A stretch of 64,000 nt of DNA from Streptomyces sp. NRRL F-525 (GTDB taxonomy: Bacteria; Actinomycetota; Actinomycetes; Streptomycetales; Streptomycetaceae): assembly GCF_000716605.1 (NCBI RefSeq), contig NZ_JNXE01000002.1:124001-188000 (forward strand), read 5' to 3'. A model generated the notes under the pieces. It worked only from the letters and a program-made list of their open reading frames with translations, searched no databases and was not told where the DNA came from. This document shows, one piece after another, positions 24,247 through 32,503 of the stretch (position 1 is the first letter of the stretch; every line of letters starts with the position of its first letter). The translations under genes were made by a program, and so were the position numbers.

Positions 24247-25260
24247 ATGACAGCCCGTAGGAACTTCAAGCGCCAGGTGCGCGCCCGCGCCGCCAAGACC
24301 GGCGAGTCCTATACGACCGCCCTCCGGCACTTCCGTCCGACTCCCTCAGGAGACGTCATGCCGGAAGCAAGGAACCCCAAGCGCGTGCGGCTTGCCGTGG
24401 CGCAGACACCCGTACGCGAAGACCCCCGGGACATCGAAGCGCTGCGCGAGAGCGGGCGTGAGGTCCGTGCGCTGATGCGCGAGGCCGGTGCTCGGGGAAC
24501 GCGGATCGTGCACTTCCCGGAAGGCGCGATCTGCTTCCCCAACAAGTACGTCATGTCCGTCGACGGCCCGAACGCGGTCGGCCCGGCGGACTGGGACCGG
24601 TGCCAATGGCCGGTGATCCAGGCGGAGTTGGCGGCGATCGCCGAGTTGGCCGGCGAGCTGCGGTTGTGGACGGTCGTCGCGTCGGTGCACCGCCTGACGG
24701 ACCCGAACCGTCCGCACAACAGCCTCTACGTCATCTCCGACCGCGGCGAGGTCGTCACGCGCTACGACGAGCGCCTGCTGTCGAAGACGAAGGTGTCGTA
24801 CATGTACTCGCCGGGCGTCTCACCGGTGACCTTCGAGGTCGACGGGGTGCGCTTCGGCTGTCTGCTCGGGATGGAGATCCACTACCCGGAACTGTTCGCG
24901 GAGTACGAGGAGTTGGACGTCGACTGCGTCCTGTTCTCGACCAGCGGCACTCCGGGCAACATCGCCGCCCAGGCCCAGGGCCATGCCGCGGTCAACAGCT
25001 ACTGGGTCAGCCTGTCGGTGCCCTCGCAGCACAGCGGCACCGCACCGTCGGGGATCGTCGCTCCCAACGGCCACTGGCTCGCGCGGTGCCCGTCGGACGA
25101 CTCGCCGTCGGTGGCCGTCGCGAACCTCGACGACAGCTCGGAGGCCGCCGCCGACGCGGTGACCTACGGCCGTCCCTGGCGTCGTGAGGCACGCGCGGGC
25201 GTCTACGCCGAGCACCGGGTGACCGACCCGCGCAGCGAGGACCGGACGGCGGCCTTCTAG
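24247..25260 (+). CDS. Nitrilase-superfamily protein lacking the usual catalytic Cys
   Basis: The 337-residue product has the carbon-nitrogen hydrolase fold: HFPEGAICF supplies the Glu (about 92), YDERLLSKTK the Lys, then GCLLGMEIHYPELF. In active nitrilases the last motif carries the nucleophilic Cys where this protein has Gly (about 208); the nearest Cys is three residues earlier. Activity is therefore doubtful. The first 37 residues form a basic segment (RRNFKRQVRARAAKTGESY) outside the fold. An internal ATG at 24358 with CAGGAG upstream would give a protein without it, so two products are possible. The upstream gene is the divergent ECF sigma factor. Confidence 0.78.
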   Translation: MTARRNFKRQVRARAAKTGESYTTALRHFRPTPSGDVMPEARNPKRVRLAVAQTPVREDPRDIEALRESGREVRALMREAGARGTRIVHFPEGAICFPNKYVMSVDGPNAVGPADWDRCQWPVIQAELAAIAELAGELRLWTVVASVHRLTDPNRPHNSLYVISDRGEVVTRYDERLLSKTKVSYMYSPGVSPVTFEVDGVRFGCLLGMEIHYPELFAEYEELDVDCVLFSTSGTPGNIAAQAQGHAAVNSYWVSLSVPSQHSGTAPSGIVAPNGHWLARCPSDDSPSVAVANLDDSSEAAADAVTYGRPWRREARAGVYAEHRVTDPRSEDRTAAF

Positions 25261-25270
25261 CCCGGAAGGG

Positions 25271-25301
25271 GAATCCGGTGCCGCGTCGAGGCACCGGATT
25301 C
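25271..25301. terminator. Perfect hairpin between convergent genes
   Basis: GAATCCGGTGC and GCACCGGATTC form an 11-base perfect stem with a nine-base loop. It sits between the stop codons of the nitrilase-like gene and the lipoprotein gene and should terminate both transcripts. Confidence 0.8.
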
Positions 25302-25916
25302 TCAATACCGTTGCGCCTTCGCCAACTTGGGGGTCAGCACCGGCTCCGGCGGCTTGGCGCTGATGGCGACCGGCTGGGCCTTCGCGCCGGGGGCGAGGTT
25401 CTCGGCGCCGACGTAACGGGTCTCCACCACCTTCCCCGAGGAGTCGAGGAAGTCGACCTGGACGGCGTAGGACGCCTTCTTGTCGGTCTTGTTGGTGATG
25501 GTGACGACGACGGCGAGCAGCCCGCTGGTCTGGGCGCGCGGCTTGCCGGTCATGGCCACGTCCGACATCGCGTTGCCCTGGCCCTTGACGTCCTTCAGTT
25601 CGTTCTGGGCGTCCTTGCTCGCGCGGGCCACCGCGGACGACACGGAGGCCTCGAAGGAGGACGCGGCCGCCGATGCGGAGGACGCTGCCGCCGAGGCCTG
25701 TGCGCGGGCCGACGCGACCGCCGAGGACGCGGCCGACTTCAGGGCCGACGGTGTCATGCCCGAGAAGGAGGCCGTGTCCGGGGCCGAAGGCTGCGAGCTG
25801 CTGCTCCCGGAGCTGTCGTTGTCGTCGCCGCACGACACCAGCGCGACCGTGCTCGCCGCTACGACGGCGAGGACCAGGGCGGCCGGGCGGGCCCGGCGAA
25901 GTGACTTGGTATTCAT
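25302..25916 (-). CDS. Putative lipoprotein with Ala/Ser helix and FxLYD-like domain
   Basis: The 204-residue protein has a lipoprotein signal (RRARPAALVLAVVAAS) and lipobox VSC with the lipidated Cys near residue 29. A Ser/Asp-rich linker follows. Residues about 55-100 are dominated by Ala and Ser (SAAASSASAAASSFEASVSS) and likely form a long helix or coiled coil. The C-terminal domain (LLAVVVTITNKTDKKASYAV, AISAKPP) looks like an FxLYD-type beta domain. It should be anchored outside the membrane. No function is known. Its gene is the last before the hairpin at 25271-25301. Confidence 0.75.
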   Translation of the reverse strand: MNTKSLRRARPAALVLAVVAASTVALVSCGDDNDSSGSSSSQPSAPDTASFSGMTPSALKSAASSAVASARAQASAAASSASAAASSFEASVSSAVARASKDAQNELKDVKGQGNAMSDVAMTGKPRAQTSGLLAVVVTITNKTDKKASYAVQVDFLDSSGKVVETRYVGAENLAPGAKAQPVAISAKPPEPVLTPKLAKAQRY

Positions 25917-25983
25917 CGAAATGAACCCTATGCCGGAATTTTCGACGCGGCATGTCCTCGGCGGCCACCCGGTGGACCCTCCC

Positions 25984-27288
25984 TCAGACCTCGTCCCGCG
26001 TGAGGGCGATCAGCCGGTCCAGGACCCGCGGCCCGCCCGCCCGTACCCCGTCGTGCTCGAACTCGTCGGTGACCCAGGTGCGCAGACCGCGGATCGCGCG
26101 GGCGGTCTGCAGGGAGTGGGTCGCGTCGACGTACATGTCGTCGTGGTAGACCGCCGCGGCGACCGGAACCTCGTTGGCGGCGAGGCGCGCGGGGTCGTAG
26201 AGGGGCCGCCAGTCGGTGTGGGCGGCGAGGAGTTCGGCGGTGTCGCGGAGCGGGCGCAGGGCGGGGTCGCAGTCGAACATCCAGGGGTGGATGGACTCGC
26301 CGGTGAGGAGGAGGGGGCTGTCGCCGGCCAGGGTCTTCGCCGCGTCGAACTGCGGGAACTCGGCGCGGACCCGCTCCGCCGACCACGCGGTGGGGCGGCT
26401 GTCCTGGCCGTAGCACGCCTCGTGGACGAGGGCGTAGAGGGGGTGGCCGGCGTAGGAGAGGGAGTTCTGGACCTCTTCCTGGAACGCGTCGGAGAGCTCG
26501 TGGCCGCTCGGGGTGCGGACGAAGGCGTTCTCCAGGAGGAAGTGGAGGCGGTGGCTGCCGTCGCTGCCGCCGAGCATGATGCCGAGGGACTGGAAGGCCT
26601 CGGTGGTGAGCCGGTAGCCGTTCGGGAGGACCGGCTCGTGCCGCATCAGGTACTCGGCGATGCGGCGGGCGCGTTCCACGTCCTGCGGGTAGCGGTCGTA
26701 GTGGGCGGCGACCTTGCGCTCGATACGCGGGTAGGCGGCGCGGTAGACGTCGTCGGCGTGGGCGTCGAGGGACGGGAGGCCGCCGGTGAGGACGGCGGCG
26801 CGGAGGCCTTCGGGTGCGGTGGACAGGTAGTTCACCGTGCAGAAGCCGCCGAAGCTCTGGCCGAGGACGGTCCAGGGAGCGCCGCCGGTGAGGGCGGGGC
26901 GGATCGCTTCGCAGTCCCGGACGATCGAGTCGGCGCGGAAGTGCGTGAGGTGCTCGGCCTGCTCGGCCGGGCCGCCGCGCAGCGGGAGCGTCTGCCGGGT
27001 CAGCGGGGTGGAGTGACCGGTGCCGCGCTGGTCCAGGAGGAGCACGCGGTACTCGTCGAGCGCGCGGTCGAGCCAGGCCTGTCTGCCGACGAAACGATTC
27101 GCCCCGAAACCGGGTCCGCCCTGGAGGTAGAGCAGCCACGGCAGGTCCTCGCGGTGCTCCTTGTCGCTCGCGACGACCTCACGGGCGTAGAGCTCGATGG
27201 TCTCGCCCGTGGGGTCCTCGTGATCGAGGGGCACGGTGAAGTGGCGGTCGGTGAGGACGACGCCGGGCTGGCGGTAGCTGACGGACAA
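25984..27288 (-). CDS. Alpha/beta hydrolase, proline iminopeptidase-like
   Basis: The 434-residue protein has LYLQGGPGFGAN (oxyanion HGGPG-type motif), LLLDQRGTGHST and LGQSFGGFC with the nucleophilic Ser. This is the S33 proline iminopeptidase-like pattern. Release of N-terminal Pro or another residue from peptides is the family activity; here the exact substrate is unknown. No signal peptide is seen. A TTG start at 27288 with AGGAG eight bases upstream is preferred over a GTG 16 codons earlier that has no ribosome site. It follows the LacI gene on the same strand with a gap of 111 bases. Confidence 0.87.
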   Translation of the reverse strand: MSVSYRQPGVVLTDRHFTVPLDHEDPTGETIELYAREVVASDKEHREDLPWLLYLQGGPGFGANRFVGRQAWLDRALDEYRVLLLDQRGTGHSTPLTRQTLPLRGGPAEQAEHLTHFRADSIVRDCEAIRPALTGGAPWTVLGQSFGGFCTVNYLSTAPEGLRAAVLTGGLPSLDAHADDVYRAAYPRIERKVAAHYDRYPQDVERARRIAEYLMRHEPVLPNGYRLTTEAFQSLGIMLGGSDGSHRLHFLLENAFVRTPSGHELSDAFQEEVQNSLSYAGHPLYALVHEACYGQDSRPTAWSAERVRAEFPQFDAAKTLAGDSPLLLTGESIHPWMFDCDPALRPLRDTAELLAAHTDWRPLYDPARLAANEVPVAAAVYHDDMYVDATHSLQTARAIRGLRTWVTDEFEHDGVRAGGPRVLDRLIALTRDEV

Positions 27289-27399
27289 CGGGTCTCCTGG
27301 GACGGACGATTTACGGGCCGCGTCACATCTCAGCACATGCGCGTCCGATATCCGACCCCCTGGATCATGAAATCCTACGGATCACTACTGACCGGCCGA

Positions 27400-28425
27400 T
27401 CAGCGGGCGGCGAGACTCGAGCGGCGCACGACCAGTTCCGGCTGGAGCACGACCCGCCGGTGCTCGTGCGGACGGGCCGCGGTCTCGGCCTCCGTCTCCT
27501 CCAGGAGCAGCTCGGCGGCCAACGCGCCCATGGTGACTGCCGGTTGGCGGACCGAGGTGAGCGGTACGGCCGCTGCCGCCGCGAACTCGATGTCGTCGTA
27601 GCCGACGATCGCGAGGTCGTCCGGGACACCGACCCCGGCCGCGTACATGGCCTGGAGCACACCGAGGGCGAGAAGGTCGTTCGCGCAGAAGACGGCCGTC
27701 GGCCGGTCGGCGAGGCCGAGCAGCCGGGCTCCGGCGTCCCGCCCGGCGGCCACGTCGAGCCGGTCGGTGGGCAGCTCGCGCAGCGCGTCGGGGTCGAGCC
27801 CGGCCTCGGCGAGCGCGTTCTTCGCGCCCGTACGGCGGTCCCGCACCTGGTTGAAGCCGGGCGGGCCGCTGACGTACGCGATGGAGCGGTGCCCCGCGTC
27901 GACCAGGTGCCGCACGGCGAGCGCACCGCCGGCGACGTCGTCGACGGAGACCGAGCACTCGGTGGTGCCCTCCGCGACCCGGTCGACGAGCACGAAGGGG
28001 ATGCCGTGCCGGCGGAACGACTCGATGTTGCGTCCGGTCGCGTCGGCCGGGGTCAACAGCACGCCCCGCACCCGCTGTTCGGCGAAGAGCGAGAGGTAGT
28101 CGGCCTCCTCGACGGGGCTCTGCGCGCTGTTGCAGACCATCACGCCGAGCCCCGACTCACGCGCGGCCCGCTCGGCGCCACGGGCCACGTCCACGAAGAA
28201 CGGGTTGCCCATGTCGAGGACGAGCAGCCCCATGATCCGGCTGCGCCCGGCGCGCAGCTGGCGCGCGGACTCGCTGCGGACGTAACCGAGGCGGTCGATC
28301 GCGGACAGCACCCGGGCCCGGGTCTCCGTGGCGACGGTGTCCGGGCGGTTGATGACGTTCGAGACCGTGCCGACGGAGACTCCGGCGGCGCGGGCGACGT
28401 CCTTGATACCCACCGGCTGGGCCAT
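27400..28425 (-). CDS. LacI family regulator of the rhamnose cluster
   Basis: The 341-residue protein starts with a classic LacI helix-turn-helix (GIKDVARAAGVSVGTVSNVINRP) and hinge. A periplasmic-binding-protein-like sensor domain follows (RIMGLLVLDMGNPFFVDVARG, LVDRVAEGTTECSVSVDD, CANDLLALGVLQAM). Its position in the minus-strand rhamnose operon and two LacI-type operators at the rhaT/rhaI promoter make it the likely repressor, with L-rhamnose or a catabolite as inducer. That assignment is inferred from context, not from any ligand-specific residue. It lies 88 bases after the BNR lyase gene. Confidence 0.9.
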   Translation of the reverse strand: MAQPVGIKDVARAAGVSVGTVSNVINRPDTVATETRARVLSAIDRLGYVRSESARQLRAGRSRIMGLLVLDMGNPFFVDVARGAERAARESGLGVMVCNSAQSPVEEADYLSLFAEQRVRGVLLTPADATGRNIESFRRHGIPFVLVDRVAEGTTECSVSVDDVAGGALAVRHLVDAGHRSIAYVSGPPGFNQVRDRRTGAKNALAEAGLDPDALRELPTDRLDVAAGRDAGARLLGLADRPTAVFCANDLLALGVLQAMYAAGVGVPDDLAIVGYDDIEFAAAAAVPLTSVRQPAVTMGALAAELLLEETEAETAARPHEHRRVVLQPELVVRRSSLAAR

Positions 28426-28513
28426 CAGGCGGAGACCTCCAGGGTGACGTGGGACGGCGGGCAGGTCTTCACATTACCGCCATGACCTGTGCCGACTCCT
28501 GCGACGGTGCCGC

Positions 28514-29926
28514 TCACGCGGGCAGGGCGAAGTCGACGACGTGGAGTGCCGAGGGGGTCGTACCGCTCGACTTCTCCTGATACATGAACGACAGCACGTT
28601 GTCCGCCCGCACCCGCAGCTCGTCGACGACGACCTCGCCGAACGCGTTCAGCCCGCTCCCGTCGTACAGCAGCGCCCAGTCGGTGTACCCGGAGGACTTC
28701 GATGCACCGGCGATCCGGCCGTAGGGCAGCACGGCATAGGCGTTGTCGTACTTGTCCAGGACCAGCTTGGTGCGCTGGCTGGAGTTGAGGGCGATGGGGA
28801 TCTCGGTCTTCTGCCAGCTGCCCGACGCGTTCTTGCGGACGTGGAAGGCGCGGCCGTTGGCGGTGCGGTCGGTGACGTAGTTGGTGGTGCACTGGCCGAA
28901 GCGGCCGGGGACGTAGCTGATGATCGCGTGCGGAAGGCCGGTGGAGTCGGTGGACTGGCTCTCCTGGTTCATCAGGGAGTGGTCGGGGTCGAGGGGGTCG
29001 ACGACCAGTCCGGTGTCCGTGACGGCCACGGGGTTCGAACTGCCCGTTGTTCCTACGGCAGTTCCGGCGTCGTTGCGCCAAGTGCGGCCCCGGTCGGTCG
29101 AGTAGACGTATCCGGTGTCGTGGTTGGTGATGCCGCCGCCGCTGCACATCACGGCGGCGGACTGCTCGCGCCAGGTGAAGAAGGAGTGCAGGCGGCCGTT
29201 CACGTCGTAGTCGATGCCGTGCAGGTACATGTTGCGGGCGGTACTGGAGCCGTGCGCGCTGGTGTAGGTGCCGGTCGAGCTGCTCCACTCCCCCAGCGCC
29301 GTCCAGGCCGAACCGTCGTACTCCGCAAGGGCGTTGCGGCCGTTGCCGGAGATCCCGACGCGGTAGCTGAGTTGGAGCTTGCCTTCGGGGGTGGCGATGA
29401 ACTGGGGGTAGGTGAACTGGGTGGTGAGTGCCACGCCGTCCAGCGATGTCTGTACGGCGCCGAGGACGGCCGAAGTCCAGGCGGTGGAGGCCGGGTTGTC
29501 GAGCAGACCGGCGACCGACTTGACGTAGAAGAAGCCGTCGCTGTGGGAGTCCATGTTGAGGTGAAGACGGCCGTCGACACGGGAAACGCCCATGGAGATG
29601 ACGTTGTGGGAGTCGTCGCTCTTGAGGGTGTGGGAGAGGGTGATCGTGGACCAGGTGGTCGCGCCCAGGACCCGGCGGGCGACGACGGCGTGCTTGGTGG
29701 CGGTGTACCAGGCCGCGTACTGGTAGCCCTTGTAGGTCAACAGGCCGTTCTTCTGGAACGAGTTGTTGTTGACCAGGCCGTCGTACGAGACGAAGTAGAC
29801 GGCCTGGGCGTCGAGTTGGGTGGTGCTCATTTTGGTGACGGACGGGCCGGGGACGGCCGCCCGTGCGATGCCCGGCGTTGCCACGGCCGCAAGTATGGCG
29901 GTCGTGAGCACGGCGCGTCTTCTCAT
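28514..29926 (-). CDS. Exported BNR_4-type protein, candidate rhamnose-glucuronate lyase
   Basis: The 470-residue protein begins with a signal peptide (MRRRAVLTTAILAAVATPG, cleavage near ARA at 23). It continues as a beta-propeller with BNR/Asp-box-like turns (DTGYVYSTDRGRTWR) and runs such as GLLTYKGYQYAAWYT, DDSHNVISMGVS and HLNMDSHSDGF near residues 105-135 that carry candidate catalytic His and Asp. The BNR_4 group includes ulvan-type lyases and the PL42 L-rhamnose-alpha-1,4-D-glucuronate lyases that strip rhamnose from gum arabic-like glycans. Its place inside a rhamnose operon, 19 bases after rhaM, favours a lyase of the PL42 kind. Confidence 0.75.
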   Translation of the reverse strand: MRRRAVLTTAILAAVATPGIARAAVPGPSVTKMSTTQLDAQAVYFVSYDGLVNNNSFQKNGLLTYKGYQYAAWYTATKHAVVARRVLGATTWSTITLSHTLKSDDSHNVISMGVSRVDGRLHLNMDSHSDGFFYVKSVAGLLDNPASTAWTSAVLGAVQTSLDGVALTTQFTYPQFIATPEGKLQLSYRVGISGNGRNALAEYDGSAWTALGEWSSSTGTYTSAHGSSTARNMYLHGIDYDVNGRLHSFFTWREQSAAVMCSGGGITNHDTGYVYSTDRGRTWRNDAGTAVGTTGSSNPVAVTDTGLVVDPLDPDHSLMNQESQSTDSTGLPHAIISYVPGRFGQCTTNYVTDRTANGRAFHVRKNASGSWQKTEIPIALNSSQRTKLVLDKYDNAYAVLPYGRIAGASKSSGYTDWALLYDGSGLNAFGEVVVDELRVRADNVLSFMYQEKSSGTTPSALHVVDFALPA

Positions 29927-29945
29927 GAGCGGCTCCTGTGGGGGA

Positions 29946-30266
29946 TCACGCGAGGTGGAAGACCTCGGTGAGGGGCTTCATCGCCTCGTCGGGACGGGCG
30001 CCGTCCAGGGACTCGAAGAACGGCGCCATCTCCGCCTGCCAGCGGGAGTTGATGTCGGTGGCTTCCATGCCGGCCTGGGCGGCGGCGAAGTCCTCGGTCT
30101 CCAAGTAGCCGACCAGCAGGCCGTCTTCACGCAGGAAGAGCGAGTAGTTGTGCCAGCCGGTGGCCGAGAGCGCGTCGAGCATCTCGGGCCACACGGCGGC
30201 GTGCCGCTCGCGGTACTCGTCGAGGCGGTCCGCCCGGACCTTGAGCAGGAAGCACACGCGCTGCAT
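29946..30266 (-). CDS. rhaM: L-rhamnose mutarotase
   Basis: The 106-residue protein matches the RhaM/YiiL family. MQRVCFLLKV at the start, YRERHAAVWPEM (with the conserved His) and WHNYSLFLREDGLLVGYLE are all present, and the length is normal. It interconverts the alpha and beta anomers of L-rhamnose in the cytosol so that the isomerase receives the right form. The ATG is preceded by AAGGGG; a GTG two codons upstream is also possible. It lies 42 bases after rhaS in the same operon. Confidence 0.95.
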   Translation of the reverse strand: MQRVCFLLKVRADRLDEYRERHAAVWPEMLDALSATGWHNYSLFLREDGLLVGYLETEDFAAAQAGMEATDINSRWQAEMAPFFESLDGARPDEAMKPLTEVFHLA

Positions 30267-30308
30267 CAACACCCCTTGAATGAAAGGGACTTCGGGGACT
30301 TCGGGGGA

Positions 30309-31391
30309 TCAGAAGTTGAACTGGTCGATGTTCTTCGCGTCGAACACGGTCGGCTTGCCGAGGTTGATCACGCCGTCCTTGCCGATGGTGTACGACGTGC
30401 CGCCGGCCTTGAAGGTCTCGCCCTCCTTGCCGGTGATCTGCCCCGACACCAGCGCCACCGCAGTCTGCGCGGCGAGAGCGCCGAGCTTCGCCGGGTCCCA
30501 CAGCTCGAAGCCGTCGACGGTGCCGTTCTTGACGTACTTGCGCAGGTCGTTGGGGGTGCCGAGGCCGGTCAGCTTGACCTTGCCCTTGTATTTGGAGCCG
30601 GACAGGTACTGGGCCGCGGCCTTGATGCCGACCGTGGTCGGGGAGATGATCCCCTTCAGGTTCGGGTGCTCCTGGAGGAGACCCTGGGTCTGCTGGAAGG
30701 ACTGCTGGGCGTCGTCGTTGCCGTAGGCGACCTTGACCAGCTTGATGTTCTTGTACTTCGGGTCCTTCAGCTCCTCCCTCATGAAGCCGATCCAGGTGTT
30801 CTGGTTCGTCGCGGTCTGCGCAGCCGACAGGATCGCGATCTCGCCCTTGTAGCCGATCTGCTGGGCGAGCAGCTGCACCTCGGTACGGCCGAGGTCCTCG
30901 GCGCTGGCCTGCGAGACGAAGGCGTTGCGGCACTCCGGGTTGGTGTCGGAGTCGTAGGTGACCACCTTGATCTTGTTGCTCATGGCCTGCTTGAGCGCGG
31001 TGCACAACGCGCCCGGGTCCTGCGCGGACACGGCGATCGCGTTCACCTGCTGCTGGGTGAGCGTGTTGACGTAGGAGACCTGACCGGAGGTGTCGGTGGC
31101 ACTCGTCGTGCCAACCTCCTTGTACTTCTCGCCCAGTTCGGTGAGCGCCTTCTCGCCGCCCTTGTCGGACGTGGTGAAGTACGGGTTGTTGACCGCCTTC
31201 GGCAGGAAGGCGACGGTCAGCCCCTTCTTGAGCGCTGCATTCGGATCGGCCTTGCCACCGGTGACGGCCGACCCGGTGTTCTCGTCCTTCACGTCCTTCT
31301 TGGTGGTACCACCGCAAGCGGTGGCGACGAGCGTGAGCGAAGTGACGGCGACAAGGGCCGCAAGGGCACGGCGAAGGGATGTTTTACGCAT
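30309..31391 (-). CDS. rhaS: Rhamnose ABC transporter substrate-binding lipoprotein
   Basis: The 360-residue protein has a lipoprotein signal with lipobox ATAC (Cys near residue 26) and a type I periplasmic-binding-protein fold: LTVAFLPKAVNNPYF, NAIAVSAQDPGAL, IKVVTYDSDTNPE, GIISPTTVGIKAAAQYL and LTGLGTPNDLRKYVKNG. This is the RhaS branch of the CUT2 sugar-binding proteins. Tethered outside the membrane, it captures L-rhamnose for the RhaPQ channel. The gene follows the permease rhaQ after a 128-base gap that contains a repeat element with a hairpin. That could tune expression relative to the permeases. Confidence 0.92.
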   Translation of the reverse strand: MRKTSLRRALAALVAVTSLTLVATACGGTTKKDVKDENTGSAVTGGKADPNAALKKGLTVAFLPKAVNNPYFTTSDKGGEKALTELGEKYKEVGTTSATDTSGQVSYVNTLTQQQVNAIAVSAQDPGALCTALKQAMSNKIKVVTYDSDTNPECRNAFVSQASAEDLGRTEVQLLAQQIGYKGEIAILSAAQTATNQNTWIGFMREELKDPKYKNIKLVKVAYGNDDAQQSFQQTQGLLQEHPNLKGIISPTTVGIKAAAQYLSGSKYKGKVKLTGLGTPNDLRKYVKNGTVDGFELWDPAKLGALAAQTAVALVSGQITGKEGETFKAGGTSYTIGKDGVINLGKPTVFDAKNIDQFNF

Positions 31392-31425
31392 GACACGGGT
31401 TCCTTTGATACGAGGTTGAGTGATA

Positions 31426-31508
31426 GCGCCCCTTCAGGGGCGCGGGGCTGTGTCGATTTGCGGCTACCGCCGCGTGGTCGCGACCAGCCACAACGGACCC
31501 GCAGCTGC
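31426..31508. repeat. Streptomyces intergenic repeat copy 1, with hairpin
   Basis: The rhaQ-rhaS gap holds an 8-base perfect stem (GCGCCCCT/AGGGGCGC, 31426-31443, two-base loop). It is followed by GGGGCTG, CGCGACCAGCCACA and ACGGACCCGCAG. The same series occurs inverted at 36502-36549. Similar GGGGCGCGGGG...GCGACCAGCC sequences recur between Streptomyces genes. Confidence 0.65.
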
Positions 31509-31519
31509 CAACCGACCGA

Positions 31520-32503
31520 TTAGGTGGATCGTGCCGCGGCCCGAGAGACAGCGACTTGCCGAGCAACCCGAGGCCCCAGCACCGAGACCACGAGCAGAAC
31601 ACCGGTGACAACGATCTGAGACTGCGCGGAAACGTTCACCAGACTCATCACGTTCTGCAACGCCCCGAGCAGAAAGACCCCGGCAACCGCACCTCCCAAC
31701 GTCCCCTTTCCGCCGTCGAAGTCGATCCCGCCGAGCAACACCGCGGCTACGACGGACAGTTCGAGCCCGGTCGCGTTGTCATAGCGAGCACTGGCGTAGT
31801 GCAGGGCCCAGAACACCCCGGTGAGCGAAGCCATCAACCCCGTCACCGTGAACAGGATCAGCTTCTGCCGCCGGACCCGAATACCGGCGAACCGCGCAGC
31901 CTCCACATTCGCCCCGATCGCGAACAACGACCGCCCGAACGGCGTGGCATGCAGCACAACCACGGCGATGGCAAGCAGCACCAGGAAGGGTAGAAACGCC
32001 TGCGGCAAGAACGTGCCCCCGAGCCGCCCGGACGCGAAGTCCAGGTACTGCGTGGGGAAATCGGTCACGGCGTCGGAGCCGAGCACGATCTGCGCGATCC
32101 CCCGGTACGCGGCGAGCGTGCCGATCGTGACGGCGAGGGACGGCAGCCCGAGCCGGGTGACGAGCAGCCCGTTGACCAACCCGCAGACCACGCCCAGCAG
32201 CAGGCAGATCGGGATGATCGTCTCGATGGTCATGCCGTCGTTCCACAGCTTGCCCATCACCGCACCCGACAGCCCGGCCGTGGAGGCGACCGACAGATCG
32301 ATCTCACCGGAGACGACGAGCAGCGTCATCGGTAGGGCGATCAGCGCGATGGGGAGCGTGTTGCCGATCAGGAACGACAGGTTCAGCGCGTTGCCGAAGC
32401 CGTCCACGAAGGAGAAGGAGAACAGCAGCAGGACGATCAGGAGGGCGCCGACGACCGTGTCCCAGCGGATCGCGCGGTTCGCAAAGGACGCTGGCTCAGG
32501 CAT
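31520..32503 (-). CDS. rhaQ: Rhamnose ABC transporter permease
   Basis: The 327-residue protein has eight to ten hydrophobic helices and the CUT2 permease signatures (LLVVSGEIDLSVASTAGLSG, GLPSLAVTIGTLAAYRG, ATPFGRSLFAIGANVEAARFAGI, LELSVVAAVLLGGIDFDGG). It forms the membrane channel for L-rhamnose with the second permease. Its start overlaps the end of the upstream permease gene by eight bases, so translation is coupled. RhaP and RhaQ labels are by gene order and could be swapped. Confidence 0.9.
   Translation of the reverse strand: MPEPASFANRAIRWDTVVGALLIVLLLFSFSFVDGFGNALNLSFLIGNTLPIALIALPMTLLVVSGEIDLSVASTAGLSGAVMGKLWNDGMTIETIIPICLLLGVVCGLVNGLLVTRLGLPSLAVTIGTLAAYRGIAQIVLGSDAVTDFPTQYLDFASGRLGGTFLPQAFLPFLVLLAIAVVVLHATPFGRSLFAIGANVEAARFAGIRVRRQKLILFTVTGLMASLTGVFWALHYASARYDNATGLELSVVAAVLLGGIDFDGGKGTLGGAVAGVFLLGALQNVMSLVNVSAQSQIVVTGVLLVVSVLGPRVARQVAVSRAAARST

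Noticed and set aside
1..25000. Secondary-metabolite gene cluster, suggested by two P450s, an erythromycin-esterase homologue and PAS-LuxR regulator
   Set aside because: No PKS, NRPS, terpene synthase, RiPP or other scaffold-forming gene is present, and the genes are in separate units with their own regulators.
28426..28513. AGGTC...GACCT repeat upstream of the LacI gene as an autoregulatory site
   Set aside because: Five-base arms separated by 16 bases and unlike the LacI operators at the rhaT/rhaI promoter.
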